Source of the DNA: Paracoccaceae bacterium
Lineage (GTDB): Bacteria > Pseudomonadota > Alphaproteobacteria > Rhodobacterales > Rhodobacteraceae
DNA length: 64,000 nt
Reading direction: 5' to 3'
NCBI GenBank assembly: GCA_014323795.1
Contig: JACONK010000018.1
Location: forward strand, 186,001 to 250,000
Shown one piece after another: positions 30,945 to 40,339 of the stretch. Position 1 is the stretch's first letter; each line of letters starts with the position of its first letter. The notes under the pieces are model-generated. The model was given only the letters and a program-made list of their open reading frames with translations, had not been told where the DNA came from and searched no databases. The position numbers and the translations under genes are program-made.

Positions 30945-32068
30945 GCGAAGATACCCTGCCAGAACCGGACCGCGTTGAGGGCGCACCACACCCGCGGGAG
31001 ACGGAGGTTCTCTACGGCCAGACGGCGGCAGAGGCGGAGTTTCTGACGGCTTTCAACGCCGGCAAAACCCACCACGCCTGGCTTCTGCATGGTACCCAAG
31101 GCATCGGCAAGGCCACGCTTGCGTGGCGAATCGCACGGTTTCTGCTGAACCAGCCCAGGGAGGCAGGCGATTGCCCGTTTGCAAAGCCGGAGCTGCCGCA
31201 AACGCTCGAGGCAGATCCGACCCACCCGGCAGTGCGCCGGGCGCGAACGCTGGGGGAGCCGCGGCTGGCCCTGGTGCGGCGGGGCTGGAACGAGAAAACC
31301 AAACATCTGCAAAATGTGATCACAATCTACGAAGTGCGAAAGCTGAAGTCGTTTTTCGCGCTATCCATCCCGGACGGGGGCTGGCGTGTGGCGATTGTTG
31401 ATGCGGCGGACGAGATGAACACCTCTGCCGCCAATGCCATGTTGAAAATACTCGAAGAACCGCCTGAAAAAACAGTTCTTTTACTGATTGCGCACCAACC
31501 CGCCCGGCTTTTGCCCACCATCCGTTCCCGCTGCCGGGGGCTCCGTTGTGCACCGCTATCGTCGGCGGATGTGGCCGCAGCATTGGTACAGGCCGGTCAC
31601 CCCGCAGGCGAAGATGCTGCCGCGATTGCGGAACTGTCCGCCGGGTCTGCCGGGTCCGCCCTTCGTTTAATCCGGGACGACGGGGTGGCGATTTACGCGC
31701 AGCTCCTGGGTCTTCTGACCTCTGCCCCCGGGATTGACCGGGGGGCGGTGCTGAATTTGGCAGATGGCTGCACCGGGACCGCAAATGCGGGGCACTATGG
31801 GTTAATCCTGTCGCTGATAACGCTGCTGCTGACCCGGCTCGCCCGTTACGCCGCCGCACAACCCGCCATCTGGACAGAGGCTGTGCCCGATGAGGCCCGG
31901 GCATTCGCCAGGCTTGGCCCCTCACCCGGCCATGGTCGGCAGTGGGCGGAACTGACCGCAGGCCTGTCGGCCCGCATTGGCCACGCGAAAGAGGTGAACA
32001 TTGATCCGGCCGGCGTCGTTCTTGACGCCCTTCTGGCGATTGATGCGCATGCAAAACAGGTGGTGTAG
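30941..32068 (+). CDS. holB: DNA polymerase III delta' subunit
   Basis: A 375-residue clamp-loader subunit. The degenerate P-loop GTQGIGKATLAWRIARFLL is followed by VDAADEMNTSAANAMLKILEEPP and the arginine-finger-like region PTIRSRCRGLRC. It belongs to the AAA+ clamp-loader family. Downstream sequence is the variable C-terminal collar domain. ATGA overlap with tmk indicates coupling, the usual alphaproteobacterial pairing. Confidence 0.92.
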   Translation: MSEDTLPEPDRVEGAPHPRETEVLYGQTAAEAEFLTAFNAGKTHHAWLLHGTQGIGKATLAWRIARFLLNQPREAGDCPFAKPELPQTLEADPTHPAVRRARTLGEPRLALVRRGWNEKTKHLQNVITIYEVRKLKSFFALSIPDGGWRVAIVDAADEMNTSAANAMLKILEEPPEKTVLLLIAHQPARLLPTIRSRCRGLRCAPLSSADVAAALVQAGHPAGEDAAAIAELSAGSAGSALRLIRDDGVAIYAQLLGLLTSAPGIDRGAVLNLADGCTGTANAGHYGLILSLITLLLTRLARYAAAQPAIWTEAVPDEARAFARLGPSPGHGRQWAELTAGLSARIGHAKEVNIDPAGVVLDALLAIDAHAKQVV

Positions 32069-32123
32069 TGTAACAGTATCCGGTGGCTTGCCCCGCCATG
32101 GTTTTGTGGCTACCCACGGTCTC

Positions 32124-32927
32124 ATGACGATGCCCGCCATCACCGACAGCCATTGCCACCTCGATTTCCCGGATTTCGACGGACAACTGCCGGGCGTGCT
32201 TACCCGCGCGGCGAAAGCCGGTGTGACGCGCATGGTGAGCATATGCACCAGGCTGAACAATGAACCGCACGTACGTGCCCTGGCAGCGGCACACACGCCC
32301 ATCTTCTATGCCGCAGGTATCCACCCGATGAACGTCGCCGATGAGCCTATGGCCACCGTTGAACAGCTCGCCACCATCGCGCAGCACCCGAAATGCGTTG
32401 GCATCGGCGAAACCGGGCTTGACTACCACTACACGGCCGAAAGCGCGGCACAGCAGCAGGAATCGCTGCGCCTGCACATCGAGGCTGCACGCCAGACTGG
32501 TTTGCCGCTCATTATCCATACCCGCGACGCGGATGACGATCTGGCGCGCATCCTGACGGAAGAGCATCGCGCTGGCGCGTATTTTTGCGTCATGCACTGC
32601 TTTTGTTCCGGGGCGAATCTGGCACAGGCCGCGCTTGACCTTGGCTTCATGCTATCGATGTCAGGAATAACCACATTCAGAAATTCCGAACAGTTGCGCG
32701 ACGTTTTCCGCGAAGCCCCGCTTGACCGAATTCTGGTGGAAACAGACAGCCCATACCTGGCCCCGGTGCCAAAGCGCGGGCAGCGGAATGAACCTGCCTA
32801 TGCCGTCCACACGGCGCGGGCCGCGGCTGAACTTCGCGGGATCGATTACGCCGATTTTGCCGCCCGGACCCAGGCCAACTTTGATCGGCTGTTCCGGAAA
32901 GCCGCCGAATGGTGCCCGGCTGCCTGA
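32124..32927 (+). CDS. tatD: TatD family metal-dependent DNase
   Basis: A 267-residue TIM-barrel hydrolase. Metal ligands are visible in DSHCHLDFP, the Glu in GIGETGLDY, the His residues in IIHTRDAD and MHCFCSG, and the Asp in ILVETDSPYLAP. Family members are 3'-5' exonucleases acting on DNA. The start is ATG 32124, with a second ATG two codons later and no strong binding site. Its stop overlaps the next start (TGATG). Confidence 0.92.
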   Translation: MTMPAITDSHCHLDFPDFDGQLPGVLTRAAKAGVTRMVSICTRLNNEPHVRALAAAHTPIFYAAGIHPMNVADEPMATVEQLATIAQHPKCVGIGETGLDYHYTAESAAQQQESLRLHIEAARQTGLPLIIHTRDADDDLARILTEEHRAGAYFCVMHCFCSGANLAQAALDLGFMLSMSGITTFRNSEQLRDVFREAPLDRILVETDSPYLAPVPKRGQRNEPAYAVHTARAAAELRGIDYADFAARTQANFDRLFRKAAEWCPAA

Positions 32928-33724
32928 TGGCGGACCTGCGGTTTACGATCCTCGGCTGCGGGTCGTCCGGCGGCGTTCCACGGTTAGGCGGGAAGTGGGG
33001 AAACTGCGACCCTAATCATCCACGTAACCGGCGCCAGCGGTGCTCCATGCTGGTGGAACGCATCACCAGCGATGGTGCGACGACTGTGCTGATCGACACC
33101 TCGCCCGACCTGCGCAACCAGCTGCTGACAGCGGATGTGGGACGGCTCGACGCCGTGATTTACACCCATGACCACGCAGACCATGTGCACGGCATAGACG
33201 ACCTGCGCATGATTGTCTTCAATATGCGCCGGCGCTTGCCGATCTGGGCTGATGCGCCAACGCGGGAGGCCTTGTCCCGGCGGTTCGGCTACACGTTTGA
33301 AGAGGTTCCGGGCCGTGGCTACCCGCCGATCCTGGAGATGAACGATCTGGCCGGCCCCGTGACCGTGGACGGCCCCGGCGGCCTGATCACGCTGACGCCG
33401 TTCCCGGTTACTCACGGCCCGATCACAGCCAACGGTATCAAGGTTGCAGGCCTGGTCTACCTGCCAGATGTGTCAGAAATGAACGATCTCGCGGAAAGGT
33501 TGTGCCGGAACCTTGACATATTTGTCATCGACGCACTGCGCCGTGCACCGCATCCGACGCATTTCAACCTTGAAACAGCACTCAGCTGGGTCGAAAAACT
33601 CGCGCCCGGGCGCGCCGTGCTGACGAACATGCATAACGACCTCGATTATATGACGCTGGAAGTGGAAACCCCATCCCATGTCACCCCCGCCTATGACGGG
33701 ATGCAGATGACGCTGACCGACTGA
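32927..33724 (+). CDS. MBL-fold metallo-hydrolase (PhnP-like)
   Basis: A 265-residue beta-lactamase-fold phosphodiesterase-type protein. It begins LRFTILGCGSSGGVPRLGG, has the metal motif THDHADHVHGID, and a later HFNLETALSW region in place of the HF..A signature. PhnP-like proteins hydrolyse cyclic phosphodiesters; the exact substrate here is unknown. Start 32927 overlaps the tatD stop, and the partnership with tatD is conserved in the group. Confidence 0.9.
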   Translation: MADLRFTILGCGSSGGVPRLGGKWGNCDPNHPRNRRQRCSMLVERITSDGATTVLIDTSPDLRNQLLTADVGRLDAVIYTHDHADHVHGIDDLRMIVFNMRRRLPIWADAPTREALSRRFGYTFEEVPGRGYPPILEMNDLAGPVTVDGPGGLITLTPFPVTHGPITANGIKVAGLVYLPDVSEMNDLAERLCRNLDIFVIDALRRAPHPTHFNLETALSWVEKLAPGRAVLTNMHNDLDYMTLEVETPSHVTPAYDGMQMTLTD

Positions 33725-33725
33725 T

Positions 33726-34670
33726 ATGTTTGACATCCTTGAAACTGTTTTGCCCGTTTTTCTGATCGTCGGCGCGGGTTACGTGGCGGTGCGCACGGGG
33801 CTTTTCGAGGGTGCCTTCGCAGACGGCCTGATGCGGTTCACACAGACTTTCGCAATCCCCTGCCTGCTGTTCCTGTCAATCGCCCGGCTTGATCTGGTGA
33901 CAGTTTTCCAGCCCGCTATCCTGCTGACCTTCTACATCGGGTCTGCCTTGATGTTTGCAACCATGACCCTGATCGCACGCCTGGTTTTTCAACACCGCCC
34001 GGGGCAGGCTGTCGCCGTCGGCTTTTGTGCGCTCTTTGCCAACTCTGTCCTTCTGGGCATACCGCTGGTGGGCCGTGCCTTTGGCGAAGCCGCCTTGGCC
34101 CCTGTTGTGGCGATTGTCGCGGTCCACGCGCCATTTTGCTACACGCTCGGTATTACCACGATGGAATTTGCCCGGGCTGATGGCCGTCCCGTGCCAGAGA
34201 CGCTGAGTATCGTGCTCAAATCGATATTTTCAAACGGTCTTATGATCGGCATTCTGCTGGGTTTCGCTGCCAACCTGACGGGGTTTATGGCCCCCGGACC
34301 GATCATTGCGACCCTGGAGATGCTGGCTGCCGCAGCCATTCCCGCCGCGCTCTTCGGTCTGGGCGGGATTCTGGTACGTTACGGGGTGTCGCAAAACCCC
34401 GGGGAAATCGCGGTCATCGGAGGTCTGCGCCTTGTGGTTCATCCCCTCGTTGTTCTGTTTCTGGCAACCCAGATCTTTGACCTGCCGCCGTTGGCGACAA
34501 AGGCACTTGTGCTGGCCGCCGCTATGCCGCCCGGCGTTAACGTCCTTGTCTTTGCCACCATGTATGATCGTGCCAAAGGGGTGGCGGCAGCGTCCATTCT
34601 TGCGTCTACCGTGGCCGCCGTTTTCTCTGCCACTGCGTGGCTGGCGATCCTGCAGGTCGGCGGGCTTTAG
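33726..34670 (+). CDS. AEC family transporter (auxin efflux carrier type)
   Basis: A 314-residue membrane protein with about ten hydrophobic segments in two five-helix halves. It has the family N-terminus VLPVFLIVGAGYVAVRTGLF and helix-break regions FAIPCLLF and AAAMPPGVNVLVF. Members export organic acids or similar solutes; the substrate is unknown here. It begins one base after the MBL gene ends and closes this operon. It overlaps the convergent Lrp gene by 4 bases. Confidence 0.88.
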   Translation: MFDILETVLPVFLIVGAGYVAVRTGLFEGAFADGLMRFTQTFAIPCLLFLSIARLDLVTVFQPAILLTFYIGSALMFATMTLIARLVFQHRPGQAVAVGFCALFANSVLLGIPLVGRAFGEAALAPVVAIVAVHAPFCYTLGITTMEFARADGRPVPETLSIVLKSIFSNGLMIGILLGFAANLTGFMAPGPIIATLEMLAAAAIPAALFGLGGILVRYGVSQNPGEIAVIGGLRLVVHPLVVLFLATQIFDLPPLATKALVLAAAMPPGVNVLVFATMYDRAKGVAAASILASTVAAVFSATAWLAILQVGGL

Positions 34671-35137
34671 CCGGGGTGCACTGGCAGAATGGTGGTAAAC
34701 TTGATTTCTTCCATAGACAGAAGGGCCGTGACGTTGAATACTTTTACCTCGGCAATCAGCGACTGGTAGAAGACGTCATAGGCCTTTGCGTTTCTCACAC
34801 GCACTTTCAGGATGTAGTCGATATCGCCTGCCAGGCGGTGGGCTTCCAGCACCTCTGCCCGGTTACGCAGGGCGTTCAGGAAGGCTGCCTGCCAGGCCGC
34901 GTCATGTTCCGACGTACGGATCAGCACGAAAAAACAGGCCTCAAGCCCCAGGCTTTCGGGATCCAGCAGTGCGGTTTGGGCCTTGATGACCCCGGCTATA
35001 CGCATTTTGCGGATGCGGTTCCATACCCGGGTTTTGGAAGATGCGACCGTAGCCGCAATTTTGTTAGAGGGTTGGCCTGCATCGCGTTGCAGTTGCGCCA
35101 AGATCTCGCGGTCCAGGTCATCCAGTTTAGCCGGCAT
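34667..35137 (-). CDS. Lrp/AsnC family transcriptional regulator
   Basis: A 156-residue regulator: N-terminal winged helix-turn-helix (LDDLDREILAQLQRDAGQPSNKIAATVASSKTRVWNRI, read in blocks) and a C-terminal RAM ligand-binding domain (HRLAGDIDYILKVRVRN). The family senses amino acids and forms dimers or octamers. The ATG at 35137 matches the family N-terminus; an ATG at 35170 with a closely spaced GAGG is an alternative that adds 11 residues. Target genes are unknown; the convergent AEC exporter is a plausible neighbour target only by proximity. Confidence 0.88.
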   Translation of the reverse strand: MPAKLDDLDREILAQLQRDAGQPSNKIAATVASSKTRVWNRIRKMRIAGVIKAQTALLDPESLGLEACFFVLIRTSEHDAAWQAAFLNALRNRAEVLEAHRLAGDIDYILKVRVRNAKAYDVFYQSLIAEVKVFNVTALLSMEEIKFTTILPVHPG

Positions 35138-35495
35138 TCTCAGAACCCCGTCTTTTTGCGACTGATACATCCTCGTGGGGTGGATAACCAAGACTATTCT
35201 CGTATTTATATGACTTTTACCCTTAAATATAGAAAATTATTTTTCAACGCTTCATTTCTACCGACAGGATCTGCAGATATTGGCCCTTTTAAAGGGAAAG
35301 GACGGGATGATGGCCAAAATCGGCAGTCAAATTGTGCTGACCAACACACAGGCCGAGGAAACGAAGGCTGATTTCACCCGATTCCTGCGATAAGGCTGGC
35401 ACCATAACGCGGGAGACGGTTCCGAGGGTCTTGACGGCTAACCCCGGCAAGATACACCGCCGTGAATCCCCGGCCGCAGAGGGGCATAAGAGCAC
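35138..35495. other. Intergenic region with AT-rich promoter-like stretch
   Basis: These 358 bases between the divergent Lrp gene and fpr contain an AT-rich part (about 35190-35260), the likely promoter area. A tiny frame at 35307-35393 (28 residues, MMAKIGSQIV start) has GGA-rich sequence upstream, but too little evidence to call it a gene. A CCCTTT/AAAGGG inverted repeat sits at 35284-35296. Confidence 0.35.
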
Positions 35496-36314
35496 ATGCT
35501 GGCACCTGTCCGACATGACACCCAAATTGTCACATCCGTAACCCACTACACGAACCGGCTGTTCGCCTTCCGCACCACGCGGCCCGCGTCCCTGCGGTTT
35601 CGGTCGGGCGAATTCGTGATGATCGGCCTGATGGACGCACCGGATCCGGAAACAGGCCGGCAAAAACCGCTTTTGCGGGCCTATTCCATCGCCTCGCCAG
35701 CCTGGGATGAGGAGCTGGAGTTCTACTCGATCAAGGTTCCCGACGGCCGGCTGACCTCGAGGTTGCAGAACATAAAGGCCGGTGATGAACTGATCCTGCA
35801 CCCAAAGCCCGTCGGCACCCTTGTGCATGATGCGCTGCTGCCGGGCAAACGGCTTTACTTTTTCGCCACCGGCACCGGATTTGCGCCCTTTGCCTCCCTC
35901 CTGCGAGATCCGCTAACCTATGAAAAATATAACGAGGTTATCATCACCCACACCTGCCAGCTGGTGGAAGACCTGACCTACGGCGGGGAGATCATCGAAA
36001 CCCTGCGCACGGACGGAATAATGCAGGAACTGCTTGGCCCCAACCTGGTGCAATTGAAATACTATCCCACCACAACGCGGGAAGAAAGCCCGAAGATGGG
36101 CCGGATCACAGATCTGATCAGCTCCGGCGGGATGTTTGCAGACCTTGGCCTGCCTGCCTTTGATCCGGCCAGTGACCGGGCCATGGTCTGCGGGTCGCTC
36201 GCTTTCAATCTGGAGGCAAGGGGGCTTCTTGAAAAGGCCGGGCTGCGCGAAGGCACCCGTTCAGAACCCGGCGAATTCGTGGTGGAAAAGGCCTTCGTCG
36301 GCGAAGGCGTTTAG
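35496..36314 (+). CDS. fpr: Ferredoxin-NADP+ reductase
   Basis: A 272-residue FAD enzyme of the bacterial Fpr class. The FAD motif is LLRAYSIASP; the NADP side has FATGTGFAPFASLLRDP and the AMVCGSLAFN block. The C-terminus FVVEKAFVGEGV ends as in alphaproteobacterial Fpr. It exchanges electrons between NADPH and ferredoxin or flavodoxin. AAGAG lies 5 bases before the ATG. It is the last core gene before the CRISPR-Cas locus. Confidence 0.94.
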   Translation: MLAPVRHDTQIVTSVTHYTNRLFAFRTTRPASLRFRSGEFVMIGLMDAPDPETGRQKPLLRAYSIASPAWDEELEFYSIKVPDGRLTSRLQNIKAGDELILHPKPVGTLVHDALLPGKRLYFFATGTGFAPFASLLRDPLTYEKYNEVIITHTCQLVEDLTYGGEIIETLRTDGIMQELLGPNLVQLKYYPTTTREESPKMGRITDLISSGGMFADLGLPAFDPASDRAMVCGSLAFNLEARGLLEKAGLREGTRSEPGEFVVEKAFVGEGV

Positions 36315-36399
36315 TATGCGGGATAGTGCGCCAGGTTTCCGGGACGAATCTGAGTTCACGGCAGAAGAGCAGTTTATTCGCCCTGATGGAAAACAAGAT

Positions 36400-36903
36400 T
36401 TAAACGGGGCTGTTGCCGGGCACATCAGACCCATAGTAATGGAAGCACCAGCGACGGCGGACCATATCTCCCCAGTATAAAATATCATTTGCCAATGATG
36501 CAACGTTACAGCAACAGTCTGCCATTAGAATTGCACGACGCAACGATGCGGCCAGTTCATCGCCTTCCACCCGCATGAGTTTCTGAAACCTTAGGGGAGA
36601 CATCACCGCTGTTTTTCCCCCACCAAGGCATTGGGCCAGGGTTTTATTTTTGTTGTGGTCGCGGACCTCCGCCAGCAAACACACAAGCCGGGAAATCCTT
36701 TCGGCAGCTATTCGTTTTAACTCTGAGTTCCTTTGCAGTGATTCATATAATTCATGTACGGCAGGCTCACAAAGAGCGTCCAAAGTTGCGGCCCTCCGCA
36801 ACCTGGCAGAAAGCGCTTTGGCTGAGGAATTTTCCCGCGGTTTGATATTTTTGGACCACCAATTAAGGGCGATAGAACCGGGATTCGTATCAGAATTGGC
36901 CAT
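36400..36903 (-). CDS. casB: CRISPR type I-E Cascade subunit Cse2/CasB
   Basis: A 167-residue small subunit of the type I-E effector. Visible family features are SIALNWWSKNIKPRENSSAK, ARLRRAATLDAL and MSPLRFQKLM, all in an alpha-helical, basic protein. The ATG at 36903 is preferred because AGAGG lies 8 bases upstream and it starts 4 bases after the cas5 stop; ATG 36927 would overlap cas5. Two copies normally line the target strand in Cascade. Here the gene is last in the operon instead of following cse1. Confidence 0.85.
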   Translation of the reverse strand: MANSDTNPGSIALNWWSKNIKPRENSSAKALSARLRRAATLDALCEPAVHELYESLQRNSELKRIAAERISRLVCLLAEVRDHNKNKTLAQCLGGGKTAVMSPLRFQKLMRVEGDELAASLRRAILMADCCCNVASLANDILYWGDMVRRRWCFHYYGSDVPGNSPV

Positions 36904-36907
36904 CGTA

Positions 36908-37624
36908 TTAACCTCTGTTTCTGGCATGAATTCGAGTGTTATCCTGCATCACTTCTATATTCACGTCACGTCGCTCGATACGGCGCGCCGTGAAATGCCG
37001 CAGCCCCCGGTTTATCGGCACGTCATGTATAATCTCGCCATCTTCCGAACCACAGATAAGGGTACGTGCGACGTTCCTGTCCTGATTCTTCCGCCATGGC
37101 GGAAGAATCAGTTGTGTCAGTGCTTCTTCTGCAGTTTCGGCCTCAACCACCATGGCACCCGGCGGGGCAGAGAGTGGGCAGGACTTGCGGCCCAGGTAAA
37201 GCGTGTAGTGCGGGTGATTCAGAAAATCAGCCACCTTATCCAAGTCATCTCCCCAGACCGCAACCCCGTAAAAAGCGCCGACACGATAGTCACGTAGGGT
37301 AATTGTTGTTTCCGCCGCCGTCTTCTTCCGAGCCTCGCGCAGAGATTCGGGGCGGGAATTGGGGTGTTTTACCCTCGTCCCGGGCACGGTCTCAAAGGTA
37401 TGATAGTCGCGCAACAGGGTGCCGGTATCAAATATGGCCACCGCCATATCCAGCGCATCCAGTGCCGAAAAATCCCCACCCCTGTCTATACCCATAGCGG
37501 CACCAAGAAACCCGATTATGGCGGAACGCCCAGGATAATCCAGCGAGCCGCGCCGCTCATGCCCTGCCAGTTCGCCCATTGCGCCTAACGAGGACGTAAG
37601 GGTGAAAATCAGGTAGGATTGCAT
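36908..37624 (-). CDS. cas5e: CRISPR type I-E Cascade subunit Cas5e
   Basis: A 238-residue RAMP protein that caps the 5' handle of the crRNA. The start MQSYLIFTLTSSLGAMGELA and GRSAIIGFLGAAMGI, TTITLRDYRVGAFYGVAV and LYLGRKSCPLSAPP are typical. It overlaps cas7 by 16 bases. A perfect 30-bp palindrome (37082-37111) lies inside the coding sequence, encoding residues around LILPPWRKNQ in frame. The downstream end INRGLRHFTARRIERRDV matches the family. Confidence 0.92.
   Translation of the reverse strand: MQSYLIFTLTSSLGAMGELAGHERRGSLDYPGRSAIIGFLGAAMGIDRGGDFSALDALDMAVAIFDTGTLLRDYHTFETVPGTRVKHPNSRPESLREARKKTAAETTITLRDYRVGAFYGVAVWGDDLDKVADFLNHPHYTLYLGRKSCPLSAPPGAMVVEAETAEEALTQLILPPWRKNQDRNVARTLICGSEDGEIIHDVPINRGLRHFTARRIERRDVNIEVMQDNTRIHARNRG
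37082..37111. repeat. Perfect 30-bp palindrome inside cas5e
   Basis: The sequence equals its own reverse complement over 30 bases, centred on CCATGG, with arms beginning CTGATTCTTCCG. It is in frame and does not interrupt cas5e. It could form an mRNA hairpin or cruciform, or be the trace of a small palindromic insertion. Confidence 0.95.
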
Positions 37625-38673
37625 CCCGCCTCCCTTACAGCAGCACCCGCAAAATGGACGATCTTGTCCAAAGTGCCTGTGACGCCAACCCTCATGGTAT
37701 GATCGTCATCGCATCCCCGCCCGTACGCCGAGTCAATATCAGCTCGTGTCTTTTCCAGCACTTTGACTGAATTTTCAAGGTAAGGTGTATCAACGGGATC
37801 GAAGAATGCCCCCGACAGATCGCGCGGTGCCTGAGTGCCTCGTTCGGCTAACACATAATGTGCCCGAGGATGGTGGGCGAAACTGTTCTGCTTGCCTTTA
37901 GGCGTCGCAATTGCAATTGCGCGGGCAAGTGCCTCAGCACCTTTCGATGCAAGGTCACGGTCCCCTGCCAGGTTTTTGACAAGAAGGTCGACATTCACAC
38001 AAACATACTGATAGTAAACGCCGGACCCGAATCCAATCTCACCCAGATGGCCAGAGTCGGGTTTGTTTTCCGCCTTGTTCAGATCATCCACCGCCGAAAA
38101 CCAGTCCTCTTGTGCAATAGCGGTATGAGTCGTGAAGGCATGGGCTACCTGAACGGCGGCGTCACGGTTGAACGCGGGGGCGCCTGCCAGCATTCGACCA
38201 AACATGGCGATATCAACCGCACCGTCAGCCCGCTGCAGGACATGCTTCTTCATCTCCTTATCATTTGGGAGTTTGTCTCCAGATACAATCTTTTCCGCCA
38301 ATTCCTCTGCCAGTTTCCATTCATCCGGCGAGATGAAGGCAAGTGTTGTAACAGAACTTACGTTCTCCGATTTCTCCATTTTGCCGAAAATTCCAGCCAC
38401 TTCATCTGCGGCGGTATTTGCTTCTGTTTCGGCAATTTCTTTCGATTTCAGATGCTCGACGAGCTTTTCATGCAGTCGCTTTGTGCGGGTGCCCAATTTA
38501 TCCTTGAGGTCGATTTCAAAGAAAGAACTTTCCCGCAGAGCACGTTTTACTGATTGAGACGACAGGCGCAGGCTTCCTCCCACCCTCGCCTCCTTGGGGC
38601 GTCCCTGATCATCACGATTCGGGTTTGACGGACCATAGGTGGTCAACAGATGAAATTGCAGAAAGGTACTCAT
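37609..38673 (-). CDS. cas7e: CRISPR type I-E Cascade backbone subunit Cas7e
   Basis: A 354-residue backbone protein that polymerises along the crRNA. The start MSTFLQFHLLTTYGPSNPNRD, LRLSSQSVKRALRES, FGRMLAGAPAFNRDAAVQVAH and KQNSFAHHP are hallmark Cse4/CasC stretches. ATG 38673 is chosen for the AAGGAGA site 7 bases upstream; the in-frame extension to 38739 lacks support. A 118-base gap separates it from cse1, wider than other gaps in the operon. Confidence 0.94.
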   Translation of the reverse strand: MSTFLQFHLLTTYGPSNPNRDDQGRPKEARVGGSLRLSSQSVKRALRESSFFEIDLKDKLGTRTKRLHEKLVEHLKSKEIAETEANTAADEVAGIFGKMEKSENVSSVTTLAFISPDEWKLAEELAEKIVSGDKLPNDKEMKKHVLQRADGAVDIAMFGRMLAGAPAFNRDAAVQVAHAFTTHTAIAQEDWFSAVDDLNKAENKPDSGHLGEIGFGSGVYYQYVCVNVDLLVKNLAGDRDLASKGAEALARAIAIATPKGKQNSFAHHPRAHYVLAERGTQAPRDLSGAFFDPVDTPYLENSVKVLEKTRADIDSAYGRGCDDDHTMRVGVTGTLDKIVHFAGAAVREAGCNPT

Positions 38674-38791
38674 CGGCAGGTCTCCTTTGGAGTTGGATTT
38701 GGCTACGACAGCCTCAGGCTTCATTTCAGAGTTTGTCATCGCCTTATACCCAATTATTCCTATGGGTGTGAAGTCATTGGAATTTTTGTTT

Positions 38792-40282
38792 CTATGCGTC
38801 AGACATATCCATTAATTTTGGTAATTTTCGAAAAAGAAATCCTAAAAGACTTTTACGTTTTTTAATGATCTTGTCAATCAGATTTATGTCCATATGGATG
38901 AATGAGTGTTCAGTTAATGCATCGAACCGCGCTATGGCTTTTTGTTGTAAATCTTTCATCCAGATATATCGTGGGTCGCCACCGCCCTTCAATTTCTGAA
39001 CATGATTAAGGAACCGATCTTCTGTTTCGGCAAAGAAAGAATCACTTTCGACATTGAGTAATTCCTTTTCTATCGAAATGGACTCACGAAGTGCCTTTCG
39101 TAAAATACGGTTGGTTTCTTCGGCTGCGCCGATCATTTTTACGATAATGTCTTCCTGGTCGATTTCCTGTGATTGAAACTTCAAGAGGGGCTGGGTAGAA
39201 AATATGAAATTGACCGGCTTCATATTATCCATTGCCCATCCGGCAACGACCACATCAGAATCTCCACCCCGGTTTTCACTCCATTCAGTCAGGGACAGGG
39301 ACAGTTCAGAAGTGTTACTTCTCGATTCCCGCATAACTATGCCCAGCCAATTACGGTATCCGAATCGGCCTGGCCCAGGATGTTTCGGCGACCATTCCTC
39401 CTTGGCATTATTCCTGCGGTGTGGACTCAAAGGATGTTTCCATCCTGCATAGTTTGTGCCGTATTTTCTCTGCCGCACACCCTTTATATAGCCATTGTCC
39501 CCGATCAAACGAATACGTCTTGGCATCCCGAAAAATGCCTCTACCCCGAATTTCCTGTTGTCCTCCCCGGGGGCATACCCCGGCGGAAAAGTCTTTTGAT
39601 TGTTATGTTCCCTATCAGAAAAACGCGTGGCCCGTGTCCACGGCAGACATTCAAAATCGGATTCGGGGTCGGGATTGTTTCTACACGGCACATTCGCCCA
39701 GATCAAATCCCAAAGACCACTCCCGGGATTGACGAGCGTGGTCATGGGGCCACCGCCCCGCATAGATGTTCGATGCCCCGACCCGCCCGAAGGGGCAAAT
39801 GCCTGGAGCGTGTACAGGGCCATAGCCGCAGTCGGCAGATCAAGACTCTGATAACGGTCTCGATGCACCATCAAATCTTTATTATCCTCTATAGTTTTAT
39901 GGGCGGCACTATCTATAAATAACATGTCAACGGGTTTTTCTTCCTCCCCTTCCAAAGGATCAGTATCCTGCAGAAATCGGTGACCATCCCCCAGAAGATT
40001 GAAAGCCCCCGTGAAAGGTTCCAGCTTTTTCTTCAGGTGTTCCGGGTCAGGGTTCTGCCGCCCAGACCAATCACCCCTGTTTATAGGCGGATCTGCAAGG
40101 AATATCATCCCGATCAACAGTTCGTAGCAGGCGATGTTCATATCCGGGCGCGGCCAGTTGGGGCGTAGAACATCATGTGCCGCCATTTGCCACGGGGCGA
40201 TTTTCCGTTTTTTACCATCGCGACACACGACAGGGATCCACGGGATTTTAATCAGATTAAACATCTCCGCATTTGTCATCAT
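38792..40282 (-). CDS. casA: CRISPR type I-E Cascade large subunit Cse1/CasA
   Basis: A 496-residue large subunit that recognises the PAM and recruits Cas3. N-terminal FNLIKIPWIPVVCRDG is typical. Central landmarks are FAPSGGSGHRTSMRGGGPMTTLV and GLWDLIWANV, with a C-terminal four-helix bundle. Length is normal for CasA. ATG ATG at the start leaves a one-codon ambiguity. It is 57 bases downstream of cas3 and is followed by cas7 rather than cse2. Confidence 0.93.
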   Translation of the reverse strand: MMTNAEMFNLIKIPWIPVVCRDGKKRKIAPWQMAAHDVLRPNWPRPDMNIACYELLIGMIFLADPPINRGDWSGRQNPDPEHLKKKLEPFTGAFNLLGDGHRFLQDTDPLEGEEEKPVDMLFIDSAAHKTIEDNKDLMVHRDRYQSLDLPTAAMALYTLQAFAPSGGSGHRTSMRGGGPMTTLVNPGSGLWDLIWANVPCRNNPDPESDFECLPWTRATRFSDREHNNQKTFPPGYAPGEDNRKFGVEAFFGMPRRIRLIGDNGYIKGVRQRKYGTNYAGWKHPLSPHRRNNAKEEWSPKHPGPGRFGYRNWLGIVMRESRSNTSELSLSLTEWSENRGGDSDVVVAGWAMDNMKPVNFIFSTQPLLKFQSQEIDQEDIIVKMIGAAEETNRILRKALRESISIEKELLNVESDSFFAETEDRFLNHVQKLKGGGDPRYIWMKDLQQKAIARFDALTEHSFIHMDINLIDKIIKKRKSLLGFLFRKLPKLMDMSDA

Positions 40283-40339
40283 CTTGATCTACCCATGATT
40301 TCGATAAGAATAAAGGGCCTACAATTTCTTCCCTTGGCG

